Assembly (NCBI GenBank): GCA_046263755.1
Contig: JBJYZC010000003.1
Location: 135,664-199,663, forward strand
Length of the DNA stretch: 64,000 nucleotides
DNA from: Lachnocurva sp029100405
Lineage (GTDB): Bacteria; Bacillota; Clostridia; Lachnospirales; Lachnospiraceae
Direction: 5' to 3'
Shown in pieces: positions 26,005-32,737 of the stretch. Below the pieces are notes generated by a model that saw only the letters and a program-made list of their open reading frames with translations, was not told where the DNA came from and did no database searches. Every line of letters begins with the position of its first letter. Position 1 is the stretch's first letter. A program made the translations under genes and the position numbers.

Positions 26005-26215
26005 TAAAGTCTCCATTCCACCGCCAGGGCCGGCGGCAAACATCATAAAACCCCAGGCTCTTTATTAAGCCTTTCAATACAAGAAAAAGCCATGGAAGTT
26101 CCATCCTCCACAGCCCCTCTTTATTCTTTCATTCATTTCTGTCCTGTTTCTATCCTGACAACCATTCCTGACAGCCATTCATGACAGCCATTGCAGGGAT
26201 AGAAAGGACCCCCGG

Positions 26216-26794
26216 CTAAACTAAGATGACATTTCCAAGCAGAATGGTAACTCCGGCCAGGAAAAGTACGATTGCTCCGATGATATAGATCTTGTTCTTC
26301 GCTTCGAAGCCGAAGTTGTAGCCGACATAAATCCCGCAGAATACGGCGAAGAAGGAGAACAGAATGATCATAAATAACATAAACCAGAGATTGGATCCGA
26401 TCAGCTTGCAGGCCAGTCCGGCAAAAATCGTATAGACGGAAGATACCGCGATGATCTGGACATACTGCTTAACTGTGATCTCCCTCCGGCATTCATCGAC
26501 GAATTCGCTTCGAATCGCCTTCACCATCAGGCGGACTCCCAGAAGGAGAAAAATAATCGCAGAAAGGAGATAGCCTGCCCGGTGAGGATTCGAGATCCCC
26601 AGGAACTTTTCCAGGCCAAAACCGATCAGGCAGCCCCCATAGAAAAAGATGCACTGCAAAAGCACCACTAATGTCGTTACTGCAAAAAGTTTTTTCTTCT
26701 GGATCTTCTGAAGCATCGCACCCTGAACTTCCATAGAAGCCAGCATATCCAAGCTGATCCCCGCTATCACCAATATATTTTCAAGCCAAACCAT
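26216..26794 (-). CDS. MntP-like membrane protein (possible manganese efflux)
   Basis: 192 aa, six hydrophobic segments, the size and topology of MntP. An acidic residue in the first segment (ISLDMLASMEVQG) corresponds to the DAFAVS position of MntP, but the match is loose. It may instead be a related cation exporter or an uncharacterised membrane protein. A 34-bp palindrome lies between it and the TetR regulator further upstream on the same strand. Confidence 0.5.
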   Translation of the reverse strand: MVWLENILVIAGISLDMLASMEVQGAMLQKIQKKKLFAVTTLVVLLQCIFFYGGCLIGFGLEKFLGISNPHRAGYLLSAIIFLLLGVRLMVKAIRSEFVDECRREITVKQYVQIIAVSSVYTIFAGLACKLIGSNLWFMLFMIILFSFFAVFCGIYVGYNFGFEAKNKIYIIGAIVLFLAGVTILLGNVILV

Positions 26795-26885
26795 TGATTC
26801 CCTCCGGCATTATTCCTACTTAACGAAACCAGTCTAATGATTTCTCAAAGCAGTGGAAATATGCAACCGAACTTTCGTGTATGGA

Positions 26886-26919
26886 CCTGGTATACATTTC
26901 TTATAAAATGTATACCAGG
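26886..26919. promoter_or_regulatory. Perfect palindrome, likely TetR operator
   Basis: CCTGGTATACATTT (26886-26899) and AAATGTATACCAGG (26906-26919) are exactly complementary with a 6-base centre. It lies in the 167-bp gap between the TetR gene and the MntP-like gene and contains TATAAAAT. There is no T run, so it is not a terminator. It is probably bound by the adjacent TetR protein. Confidence 0.6.
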
Positions 26920-26961
26920 CTGCCAATTTCCTGATCCAAGCCAAACACCCGCAACTGAAGT

Positions 26962-27555
26962 TTAACGAGATCCCAGCTGCTTTGATCGCTGCCCGTTCAG
27001 GACATCCGCAATCGAGTGTCCATAGAGATAGACGCAGACCTCTGAGACCTCACTTTCCGGTGCCTTCATGCTTTCCAAAGCCCAGGTCGTAATGATATAG
27101 CTGATGGATTCCGCATAGAAATCAGCGATTTTCTCATTGGTCAGCCATTCATATTTCTGAACCTGTTCGTATTCCCGGTCTTTCATATAAGAAAGGATCA
27201 GATCCCTGGCCGACCGTTTCAGAATATCATGAAAAGAATTCTGTCCCTCCAGATGGACTGCCTGGATATAGAAAGCTTTCTCCCTCTCCATATTCTTCAA
27301 AGCCAGGGTAAGACCTTCCTTCAGCATGCCCCGCCTTATGAAGGGATCCATGGGGCCGACCAGATCATTCTGTACGATCCATTCCAAGAGTTCGTACTTA
27401 TCCTGAAAATGGTTGTAGAAGGTCGGCCGGATCACGCCGGCCCGATCCGTGATCTCACGGATCGTGATCTTCTCTATGGGCTTTGTGATCGCAATCTCCT
27501 TCAGACTTTCTGCCAGAAGGAGATCGATCGCATTGTTTTTGCTCTGAACCGTCAT
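26962..27555 (-). CDS. TetR-family transcriptional regulator
   Basis: About 197 aa from the ATG at 27555. The N-terminal helix-turn-helix is clear (EKITIREITDRAGVIRPTFYNHFQDKYELL, split here: IREITDRAGVIRPTF then YNHFQDKYELL). The C-terminal ligand domain resembles that of DhaS/AcrR-like regulators. The IscB element ends within about 20 bp of the start codon. No Shine-Dalgarno-like sequence is visible upstream of the ATG, so the insertion may have replaced its native ribosome site. Confidence 0.8.
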   Translation of the reverse strand: MTVQSKNNAIDLLLAESLKEIAITKPIEKITIREITDRAGVIRPTFYNHFQDKYELLEWIVQNDLVGPMDPFIRRGMLKEGLTLALKNMEREKAFYIQAVHLEGQNSFHDILKRSARDLILSYMKDREYEQVQKYEWLTNEKIADFYAESISYIITTWALESMKAPESEVSEVCVYLYGHSIADVLNGQRSKQLGSR

Positions 27556-27574
27556 AAAATCTATGGCGGGGAAA

Positions 27575-27594
27575 CCCACAGGCTTACCTGTGGG
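27575..27594. repeat. Right-end hairpin of the iscB element
   Basis: Palindrome CCCACAGG-CTTA-CCTGTGGG, matching the left-end hairpin. Such hairpins are bound by HUH transposases as single-stranded DNA. Confidence 0.75.
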
Positions 27595-27605
27595 AGGAAC
27601 CGCCT

Positions 27606-28850
27606 TTAACCTACCTTCCTTTGTTCTATAAGATAACTACTACGCATTTTTAACAACTTTAAGTTCTTGTATCCTACAGATGCGTTGAGATGTGTTCCGT
27701 CTAAAAGCCTCAAATCCATACGCCCTGTTGACCTACGAGCAAAAATAAAGCATTTCTGCCCTTTCCATAGAACTTTATCGTACAACCGAAACCCTTTCAC
27801 TTCGTAGGCTGCCTGATTACGTTTACGATAGCCACCTTTAAGAATGGTGTTCTTGTGTATCTGTCTATTGTGGCAACGGACTTTTTTGTAATAATAGACA
27901 TCTCCATTGTTAACAGCATTAGGATTACCACTAATGCAACGAGCATCTATGTAGTGGTCTTTTGGCAAGCCATTTTTAATACGAATATTTTTAGTGATAT
28001 ATCCGTAAGTAAGTTTTACATCCGAATATATCGTTTTAAGTTTTTCGTACAAAGTCCATCGCATGATACCCATAAACGTGGCATCCTTAAAAGACATTCC
28101 TCTATGTATTGTCTTGGGTAGTTTTACAATTCCCTTGTGATACCCAGTATGACAAGTTTCACATAAAGTAATGAGGTTGTTAGGTGCATTACCGCCTGTC
28201 TTACGGCTTTCTATATGATGCACAGTAAGAATTTTGTCCTTTGACTTTCCGTGACAGCATTGACATTTATGACCGTCACGGAATAGCACATATTCCCTGA
28301 CATTCCAAAAGCCTAACTGTTCACCTTGTTGATAATCCGTACCGCTAATTTCAGGATTCTGAATTTTTTGTATATCGAAAGAGGCTACTTCTACTATGAT
28401 GTTTGAGATAGGCAGTATTTTGTGCACCTTTGCTATCATCGTAATGTGAGAATCTACTTTTTGTTTTACAGAGGGTGCCAACCATCCGTCACTACGCTTA
28501 CGATTATTAAATCTTGGTTTACGGTAACGAAGCTTACGATTTCTACGGGAACGTCTTAATTCTCTACGAGTAGAAAGCAAATCTACAATATCGTTTCTAA
28601 TCTCTACATCTGACTCGAAAAGCACTTTGTTTTTTGTGGTCGCTGAAAGACCAATATGCTTGCTTCCGCTGTCTACGCCTAAAGTTACCCTTTGCGTATA
28701 GTTCGTGCTGCTATACAACAGTTGTATTGTAAACGGACACTTATTTACCACCTTTGCTCTGCCTTGCTTTAAGAGAACACGCACTTTAGCATGGTTTTCT
28801 GTAGGCATTAAAGGTTGTCCGTTTTGATTCAGTACGTAAACCATACGCAT
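27606..28850 (-). CDS. iscB: RNA-guided nuclease IscB
   Basis: 414 aa, within the usual IscB range. Domains in order: PLMP domain (GQPLMPT, residues 11-17); RuvC-I (TLGVDSGSKHIG, Asp60); arginine-rich bridge helix (95-118); RuvC-II (IIVEVASFD, Glu154); HNH with CxxC pairs (CQCC about 197-200, HHIESRKTGG 211-220, CETCH 230-234); and RuvC-III (HYIDA, His299-Asp302). All catalytic residues are present, so an active omega-RNA-guided double-strand nuclease is predicted. It is the ancestor-type relative of Cas9 and is thought to help the element persist by cutting empty sites. The 5' region 28851-29119 would encode the omega-RNA. Confidence 0.93.
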   Translation of the reverse strand: MRMVYVLNQNGQPLMPTENHAKVRVLLKQGRAKVVNKCPFTIQLLYSSTNYTQRVTLGVDSGSKHIGLSATTKNKVLFESDVEIRNDIVDLLSTRRELRRSRRNRKLRYRKPRFNNRKRSDGWLAPSVKQKVDSHITMIAKVHKILPISNIIVEVASFDIQKIQNPEISGTDYQQGEQLGFWNVREYVLFRDGHKCQCCHGKSKDKILTVHHIESRKTGGNAPNNLITLCETCHTGYHKGIVKLPKTIHRGMSFKDATFMGIMRWTLYEKLKTIYSDVKLTYGYITKNIRIKNGLPKDHYIDARCISGNPNAVNNGDVYYYKKVRCHNRQIHKNTILKGGYRKRNQAAYEVKGFRLYDKVLWKGQKCFIFARRSTGRMDLRLLDGTHLNASVGYKNLKLLKMRSSYLIEQRKVG

Positions 28851-29119
28851 TCTCCTTTCTCAAAACCTCGAAAGGTTTTAATTACTCGCTCCGAAGAGCG
28901 GTTCGTGTACCATCGCCAATGTTAATGAGAGGTTTATGTGCCTGCAACACCGTTCCTATACCACAGAACTGTTTAATCACAGACCTTAGAGCTACAGACT
29001 TGGTACTACATCCGTAGGTAACTATGTATTCTCTCTTAACGTAGTGCCCGAAGCACTTAGGCTACTCACTAAGGGTTGTTAGACAGCCCCACGGGCTTGC
29101 CCGTGGGTATTAGTGAGAA
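28851..29119 (-). ncRNA. Predicted omega-RNA of IscB
   Basis: This is 269 bp of conserved-looking noncoding DNA between the left end of the element and iscB, the place where IscB omega-RNAs are encoded. On the minus strand CTCACTAA at its 5' edge (29112-29119) pairs with TTAGTGAG around the left-end hairpin. More stems follow (AGTGCTTCGGGCACT; CTCTTCGGAGCGAG; AACCTTTCGAGGTT just before iscB). The guide would be copied from flanking DNA, roughly 29120-29137. Confidence 0.7.
29088..29107. repeat. Left-end hairpin of the iscB element
   Basis: Palindrome CCCACGGG-CTTG-CCCGTGGG, the partner of the right-end hairpin at 27575-27594. Confidence 0.75.
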
Positions 29120-29135
29120 TCCACCTATTAACCAC

Positions 29136-29366
29136 TCACTCATCAAACTCGACCGTGACAAAGAAGCCACGGGGAGTCTCCCGGACATCCACGACCTTTC
29201 CCTGGTCAGATTTCAGCCTCTCTACCGTCGGATAATTTCCGGACATCCCAATGGCATGTTCCAGCGTATAGAAATAAGAATTCGGAAGCTTGGTTTCCTT
29301 CACCTTCAAGACATCTCCCGGCTTGGTAAGATTGGGGCGCTCCATTTTGAATTCCATCTGTCTCAT
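29136..29366 (-). CDS. Small conserved-looking protein, 76 aa, unknown function
   Basis: No family was recognised. It is a soluble, beta-rich protein with a run of charged residues (NLTKPGDVLKVKETKLPNSY, then PRGFFVTVEFDE at the end). The start overlaps the stop of the DUF308/HdeD gene (TGATG), so the two are co-translated. The iscB element is inserted about 16 bp after its stop codon, leaving the protein intact. Confidence 0.65.
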   Translation of the reverse strand: MRQMEFKMERPNLTKPGDVLKVKETKLPNSYFYTLEHAIGMSGNYPTVERLKSDQGKVVDVRETPRGFFVTVEFDE

Positions 29367-29926
29367 CAGTCCAGATCCTTTGCTGTTGAATCGATTACAC
29401 GCTCGAACGAAGTTACCTTTCCGGTGACGAAAAGGGAGCTGATACCATCATAGATCAGAAGGATCCCCAGAAGAACCATGCCTGCGGACAGAAACCACTC
29501 CGACCGGAAGACACAGATGACACCGATGATTGCGCTGATGACTCCTGTGCCAAGCATCAGTCCCCATTTGGATGCTCCGATCTCTTTCCCCCGCCATGCC
29601 GTATGAATCGTGTCCGCTCCGTGGAAGATCAGAAAAATCCCGATCACGATCGGAATAAAGTTCGCAATTGGTCTCGGAAATGCCATCATCCATAAGCCAA
29701 GTGCTGTTACGACAATATAGAGGACGGTAAGTCCCATGTTATGTACTTCATCCGTCAAAGTACGGATCAGTTGAACAAGGCCGATCACAGCAATGGCAAT
29801 ACCAATAAGCCTGGCCAGGGTATAGATCACGCCGCTTCGGAAGACAATCATCAGAATGCCGAGAAGAATGGTCAGAACGGCCACCATCATGTTACTGAAA
29901 TGAATTTCTTTTAGCTTTTCCTTCAT
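29366..29926 (-). CDS. HdeD/DUF308-family membrane protein
   Basis: 186 aa with six hydrophobic segments in three repeated pairs, as in DUF308/HdeD proteins (LTILLGILMIVFRSGVI, TVLYIVVTALGLWMMAFP, GVISAIIGVICVFRSEW). E. coli HdeD is linked to acid resistance, but the role of the Gram-positive members is unknown. It is the first gene of a two-gene unit with the 76-aa gene. Confidence 0.75.
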   Translation of the reverse strand: MKEKLKEIHFSNMMVAVLTILLGILMIVFRSGVIYTLARLIGIAIAVIGLVQLIRTLTDEVHNMGLTVLYIVVTALGLWMMAFPRPIANFIPIVIGIFLIFHGADTIHTAWRGKEIGASKWGLMLGTGVISAIIGVICVFRSEWFLSAGMVLLGILLIYDGISSLFVTGKVTSFERVIDSTAKDLD

Positions 29927-30083
29927 CCTTATGCCTCACTTTCCCACAATGCATTTCCTGATTCCGGTCTGCATTTCTATATAAAATATAAAGCGAATCT
30001 TCGCCTGCCTGATTCAAAACTTATTCTTAATCATACCACATTAAAGGAAAGAAAAAAGTGCGAGGAGAAAATTGCAGACGGCA

Positions 30084-30122
30084 AAGTCCGGCCAAGTCCG
30101 GAAAAGTCCGGCAAAAGTCCGG
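30084..30122. repeat. Four spaced AAGTCCGG repeats
   Basis: The octamer AAGTCCGG occurs four times with 2-3 bp spacers, just beyond the rubrerythrin terminator. The 29927-30266 gap contains this and the terminator at 30130-30172, and otherwise nothing recognisable. Confidence 0.7.
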
Positions 30123-30129
30123 AAAAAAA

Positions 30130-30172
30130 GAAAAAAGGGACCGGCTCGGAAACGCATTCCAAGCCGATCCCT
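30130..30172 (-). terminator. Terminator of the rubrerythrin gene
   Basis: On the minus strand AGGGATCGGCTTGGAA pairs with TTCCGAGCCGGTCCCT, followed by TTTTTTC, about 95 bp after the stop codon. Confidence 0.85.
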
Positions 30173-30266
30173 CCGATGATTATGATTTAAGAAAAAAGCT
30201 TTCCCGGACTTTCATGATTTCCTGTATTTTGGAAAAACCTTCGGGAAAAACTCTCCCAGGCTCTCA

Positions 30267-30818
30267 TTATTTCTTGAAATAACGATTGTAGAGGCCTTCA
30301 AAGCCCTTGCCGTGACGAGCCTCGTCACGAGCCATCTCATGGATTGCATCATGCAGAGCATCGTAGTTACGCTCCTTGCAGAGCTTAGCCAGCTTGGTCT
30401 TACCTGCAGTTGCACCGTTCTCAGCTTCTGCACGAACCTTCAGGTTCTCAGCGGTAGAAGGACTTACGACCTCGCCCAGCATCTCAGCATACTTTGCAGC
30501 ATGAACGGCTTCTTCGTTGGCAACCTTCTCGAAATATAAACCGACTTCAGGATATCCTTCACGCATAGCTGCGCGGCTCATAGCGAGATACATGCCGACT
30601 TCGCTGCACTCACCCTGGAACTCAGAACGAAGGGACTCGATGATGTCATCCTCAACGCCCTTAGCTACACCGATTACATGCTCGGAAGCCCATGTATATT
30701 CCTGGCCCTCGTCCTGCTTGGTGAACTTAGAAGCCGGTGCATGACATACCGGACATTCCTTCGGGGGCTCTTCTCCCTCATAAACATAACCACATACCTG
30801 ACATACCCATTTTGCCAT
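30267..30818 (-). CDS. Reverse rubrerythrin (NADH/peroxide reductase type)
   Basis: 183 aa. A rubredoxin-like iron domain comes first (WVCQVCGYVYEG then CPVCHAP, residues 5-28), followed by a ferritin-like di-iron domain with ExxH-type ligands (EFQGECSEVGMYLAMSRAA, FEKVANEEAVHAAKYAEML, ARHGKGF). The order is the reverse of classical rubrerythrin. Such proteins reduce hydrogen peroxide and oxygen in anaerobic clostridia and are usually under PerR control; a PerR/Fur gene is the next gene upstream. Confidence 0.92.
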   Translation of the reverse strand: MAKWVCQVCGYVYEGEEPPKECPVCHAPASKFTKQDEGQEYTWASEHVIGVAKGVEDDIIESLRSEFQGECSEVGMYLAMSRAAMREGYPEVGLYFEKVANEEAVHAAKYAEMLGEVVSPSTAENLKVRAEAENGATAGKTKLAKLCKERNYDALHDAIHEMARDEARHGKGFEGLYNRYFKK

Positions 30819-30870
30819 AATTCTTTCTCCTTTTCCTTGTATTACAATAACAACTTTTCTCTATATCAGA

Positions 30871-30943
30871 TCGCAAATAATGCGGATCTTACTGTTTTTT
30901 GTTTCTTCGCAAACGATGCGGATTCTACTGTTTTTTTGTTTCT
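30871..30943. repeat. Two tandem 36-37 bp repeats between rubrerythrin and perR/fur
   Basis: The units begin TCGCAAA..ATGCGGAT and end ACTGTTTTTT.GTTTCT (30871-30906 and 30907-30943). Each contains a short CGCA/TGCG dyad and a T run. They lie in the gap between the two genes and may be duplicated regulatory or terminator-like elements. Confidence 0.7.
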
Positions 30944-30947
30944 GTGC

Positions 30948-31310
30948 TCACATTTGCATGCATTTACTGCAAATGCCTTCCACAATGATATTTCGAACCA
31001 GAAAGTCTTCCGGGAATTCCATTCTTTGGACAGCTTCCTCCGTAAGTGTCAGATCCTCGATACTACCGCAGGACTTACAGCAGAGATGCATGTGAGGAAG
31101 GGTATTCCCATCGAAATGTTCCTTTCCATTTTGTGTAAAAGATATGATCTCCTCATCCTTTGCCAGGCTCCTCAAATTTCGATAAACCGTTGCCAGAGAG
31201 ATATTCGGGATCTCATTTTTCACATTGTTATAAACCATTTCTGCAGTAGGATGATCACTACGTTTTTTCAGATCATTGAGAACTGCAGTACGTTGTAATG
31301 TATTTCTCAA
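30948..31310 (-). CDS. Fur/PerR-family regulator
   Basis: 120 aa, short for the family (130-150). Winged helix: LNDLKKRSDHPTAEMVYNNV, then ISLATVYRNLRSLAKDEEI. Metal-binding residues include HMHLCCKSCG and the second CxxC near the end (GICSKCMQM). The gene order next to reverse rubrerythrin and the missing C-terminal extension fit a PerR-like peroxide sensor. A palindromic Fur/PerR box overlaps its promoter region (31324-31338), suggesting autoregulation. Confidence 0.88.
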   Translation of the reverse strand: MRNTLQRTAVLNDLKKRSDHPTAEMVYNNVKNEIPNISLATVYRNLRSLAKDEEIISFTQNGKEHFDGNTLPHMHLCCKSCGSIEDLTLTEEAVQRMEFPEDFLVRNIIVEGICSKCMQM

Positions 31311-31323
31311 GAGCGCTCCTTAT

Positions 31324-31338
31324 TGATAATCATTATCG
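31324..31338. promoter_or_regulatory. Fur/PerR box upstream of the fur-type gene
   Basis: TGATAATCATTATCG is a near-perfect 7-1-7 inverted repeat, the classic Fur-family operator, 14 bp upstream of the regulator's start codon. Confidence 0.75.
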
Positions 31339-31385
31339 TTAAGCTTATTATACCCAATCCAAAATAGAATGCAAGTGATTTTTGT

Positions 31386-31487
31386 AAAATATTTGTATCG
31401 ATCCGGATGATCTTCCCTTAAAATATTTGAACCGACCCGGATGACCTTCCTTTAAAATATTTGAATCGATCCGGATGACCTTCCTTT
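31386..31487. repeat. Three tandem 34-bp repeats
   Basis: Units at 31386-31419, 31420-31453 and 31454-31487 begin AAAATATTTG and contain (T/C)CCGGATGA(T/C)CTTCC. They differ at a few positions. They sit between the divergent fur-type and histidine-phosphatase genes. There are no unique spacers, so this is not a CRISPR array. Confidence 0.9.
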
Positions 31488-31553
31488 GTGGTATGATGAT
31501 CTGGCGATCAACGCTGAACTGAAAGGTCACCAACAGTAGAAAGGATTCCTCTT

Positions 31554-32144
31554 ATGCAGATTTGGTTAGCGCGCCATGGACAGACGGATCTGAACCTGGC
31601 CAAGTGCTGGCAGGGTCGTATCGATCAGCCCCTGAACCAAACAGGCCGGATCCAGGCCCAAACCATGCGAAAAAAGCTTGGAAATATAACTTTTGACGCC
31701 GTCTACGCCAGCCCTCTTGACCGGGCAATCGAGACCGCATCGATCCTCGGAAATGTAGACCGAAGCCAGATCAGGATCGACCCCAGACTGATCGAAGCGG
31801 ATTTTGGAAAGTATGATGCCACAAAGTACTTAAGACCGGGCAGTCTCCCTCTGGTCTTCTTTTGGGCCTTCCCGGAAATTCTGTCCCAGCCAAAGACGGT
31901 AGAGCCCATTCCTGACATGATAAAAAGAAGCCAGTCCTTTCTCCGGGATCTGGCTGAAGAGAAGTATCAAAATGTCTTGATCACCTGTCATGGGGGAATC
32001 ATGCGTGTCCTGACAGGATGTCTCCTGGGAAAGAAGAGTCAATATGTCTGGAGGCCTAAGCCTCATAACTGCGAGGTACGGGTTTTTACCCCTGACGGCA
32101 GTCACTTTAAAATAACGAAAGATCTGCTCCTTCCCGAAAAATAA
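31554..32144 (+). CDS. Histidine phosphatase (phosphoglycerate-mutase-like) protein
   Basis: 196 aa. The phosphohistidine motif LARHGQTDLNLA is at residues 5-16 and the second histidine is in the TCHGGIMRVL segment (about 146). It belongs to the branch that includes cobalamin (CobC-like) and general phosphatases; the substrate is unknown. It is transcribed alone, and GAAAGGA precedes the ATG. It is followed by a terminator shared with the convergent trxA gene. Confidence 0.88.
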   Translation: MQIWLARHGQTDLNLAKCWQGRIDQPLNQTGRIQAQTMRKKLGNITFDAVYASPLDRAIETASILGNVDRSQIRIDPRLIEADFGKYDATKYLRPGSLPLVFFWAFPEILSQPKTVEPIPDMIKRSQSFLRDLAEEKYQNVLITCHGGIMRVLTGCLLGKKSQYVWRPKPHNCEVRVFTPDGSHFKITKDLLLPEK

Positions 32145-32152
32145 ACAGATAT

Positions 32153-32206
32153 AAAAAAAGAGTGGCAAAAGTACAAGTCATACAGTACCTTCTGCCACTC
32201 TTTTAT
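32153..32206. terminator. Bidirectional terminator between the phosphatase and trxA
   Basis: AAAGAGTGGCA (32157-32167) pairs with TGCCACTCTTT (32193-32203), with T runs on both strands; it serves both convergent genes. Confidence 0.85.
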
Positions 32207-32217
32207 TCTAAAAAAAC

Positions 32218-32529
32218 TTATTTCTGAAGCATATCAAGTATGCTTTCCTTGGCCTGAAGACCAACAGCCTTAGCTGTGACTTCACCATTCTTGATCACAA
32301 GAAGCGTCGGGATGGACATGACATTGAAACGCTCTGCCAGATCCGGTTCCTCATCGACATTGACTTTACCAACCAGTGTATCGGTCAGTTCGTCTGCCAG
32401 TTCCTCGATGATCGGTCCCTGCATCTGGCAAGGTCCACACCAGGTTGCCCAGAAATCCAGAAGAACCGGTTTATCGGACTTCATTACCTTCTCATTAAAA
32501 TCTGCATTCTTAATCTGAATCGCTGCCAT
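32218..32529 (-). CDS. trxA: Thioredoxin
   Basis: 103 aa from the ATG at 32529, selected because AAAGGAGG lies just upstream; the longer reading adds a non-conserved leader. The active site WCGPC is at about residues 28-32, in the FWATWCGPCQMQGP segment, and the cis-proline is in VMSIPTLLV. It reduces protein disulfides in the cytoplasm with electrons from thioredoxin reductase (not in this window). Confidence 0.96.
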   Translation of the reverse strand: MAAIQIKNADFNEKVMKSDKPVLLDFWATWCGPCQMQGPIIEELADELTDTLVGKVNVDEEPDLAERFNVMSIPTLLVIKNGEVTAKAVGLQAKESILDMLQK

Positions 32530-32737
32530 AAGAAACCTCCTTTGGTTTACATGCATGATTTATAGCATTGTTTTTTCCATCAATTGCTTTTTCCATCAAT
32601 TGTTTTTTCATCAATTTTGTAATTTCAGCAATCTCGAATCTCTTGATAGGTTAGCACGAGTCCTGTCGGTTTGCAACTCATGTGATTATATTTTATAAAA
32701 TATTAATGAATGGATGACCGTATCAAAAGGTACTTTT

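Larger units (their letters stand above)
27556..29119 (-). mobile_element. IS200/IS605-related iscB element without tnpA
   Basis: It carries only iscB plus a long 5' noncoding part. Subterminal hairpins with the same form mark each end: CCCACAGGCTTACCTGTGGG at 27575-27594 and CCCACGGGCTTGCCCGTGGG at 29088-29107. No tnpA is present, so movement would need a transposase supplied elsewhere (for example from the tnpA at 49.1-49.5 kb, if compatible). Exact ends are estimated to within about 10 bp. Confidence 0.75.

Noticed and set aside
27575..29107. Hairpins read as rho-independent terminators
   Set aside because: They are similar to each other, sit at both ends of the iscB element and lack U runs; better explained as transposon end hairpins.
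31386..31487. CRISPR-like array
   Set aside because: The 34-bp units are directly adjacent with no unique spacers, and no cas genes are present.
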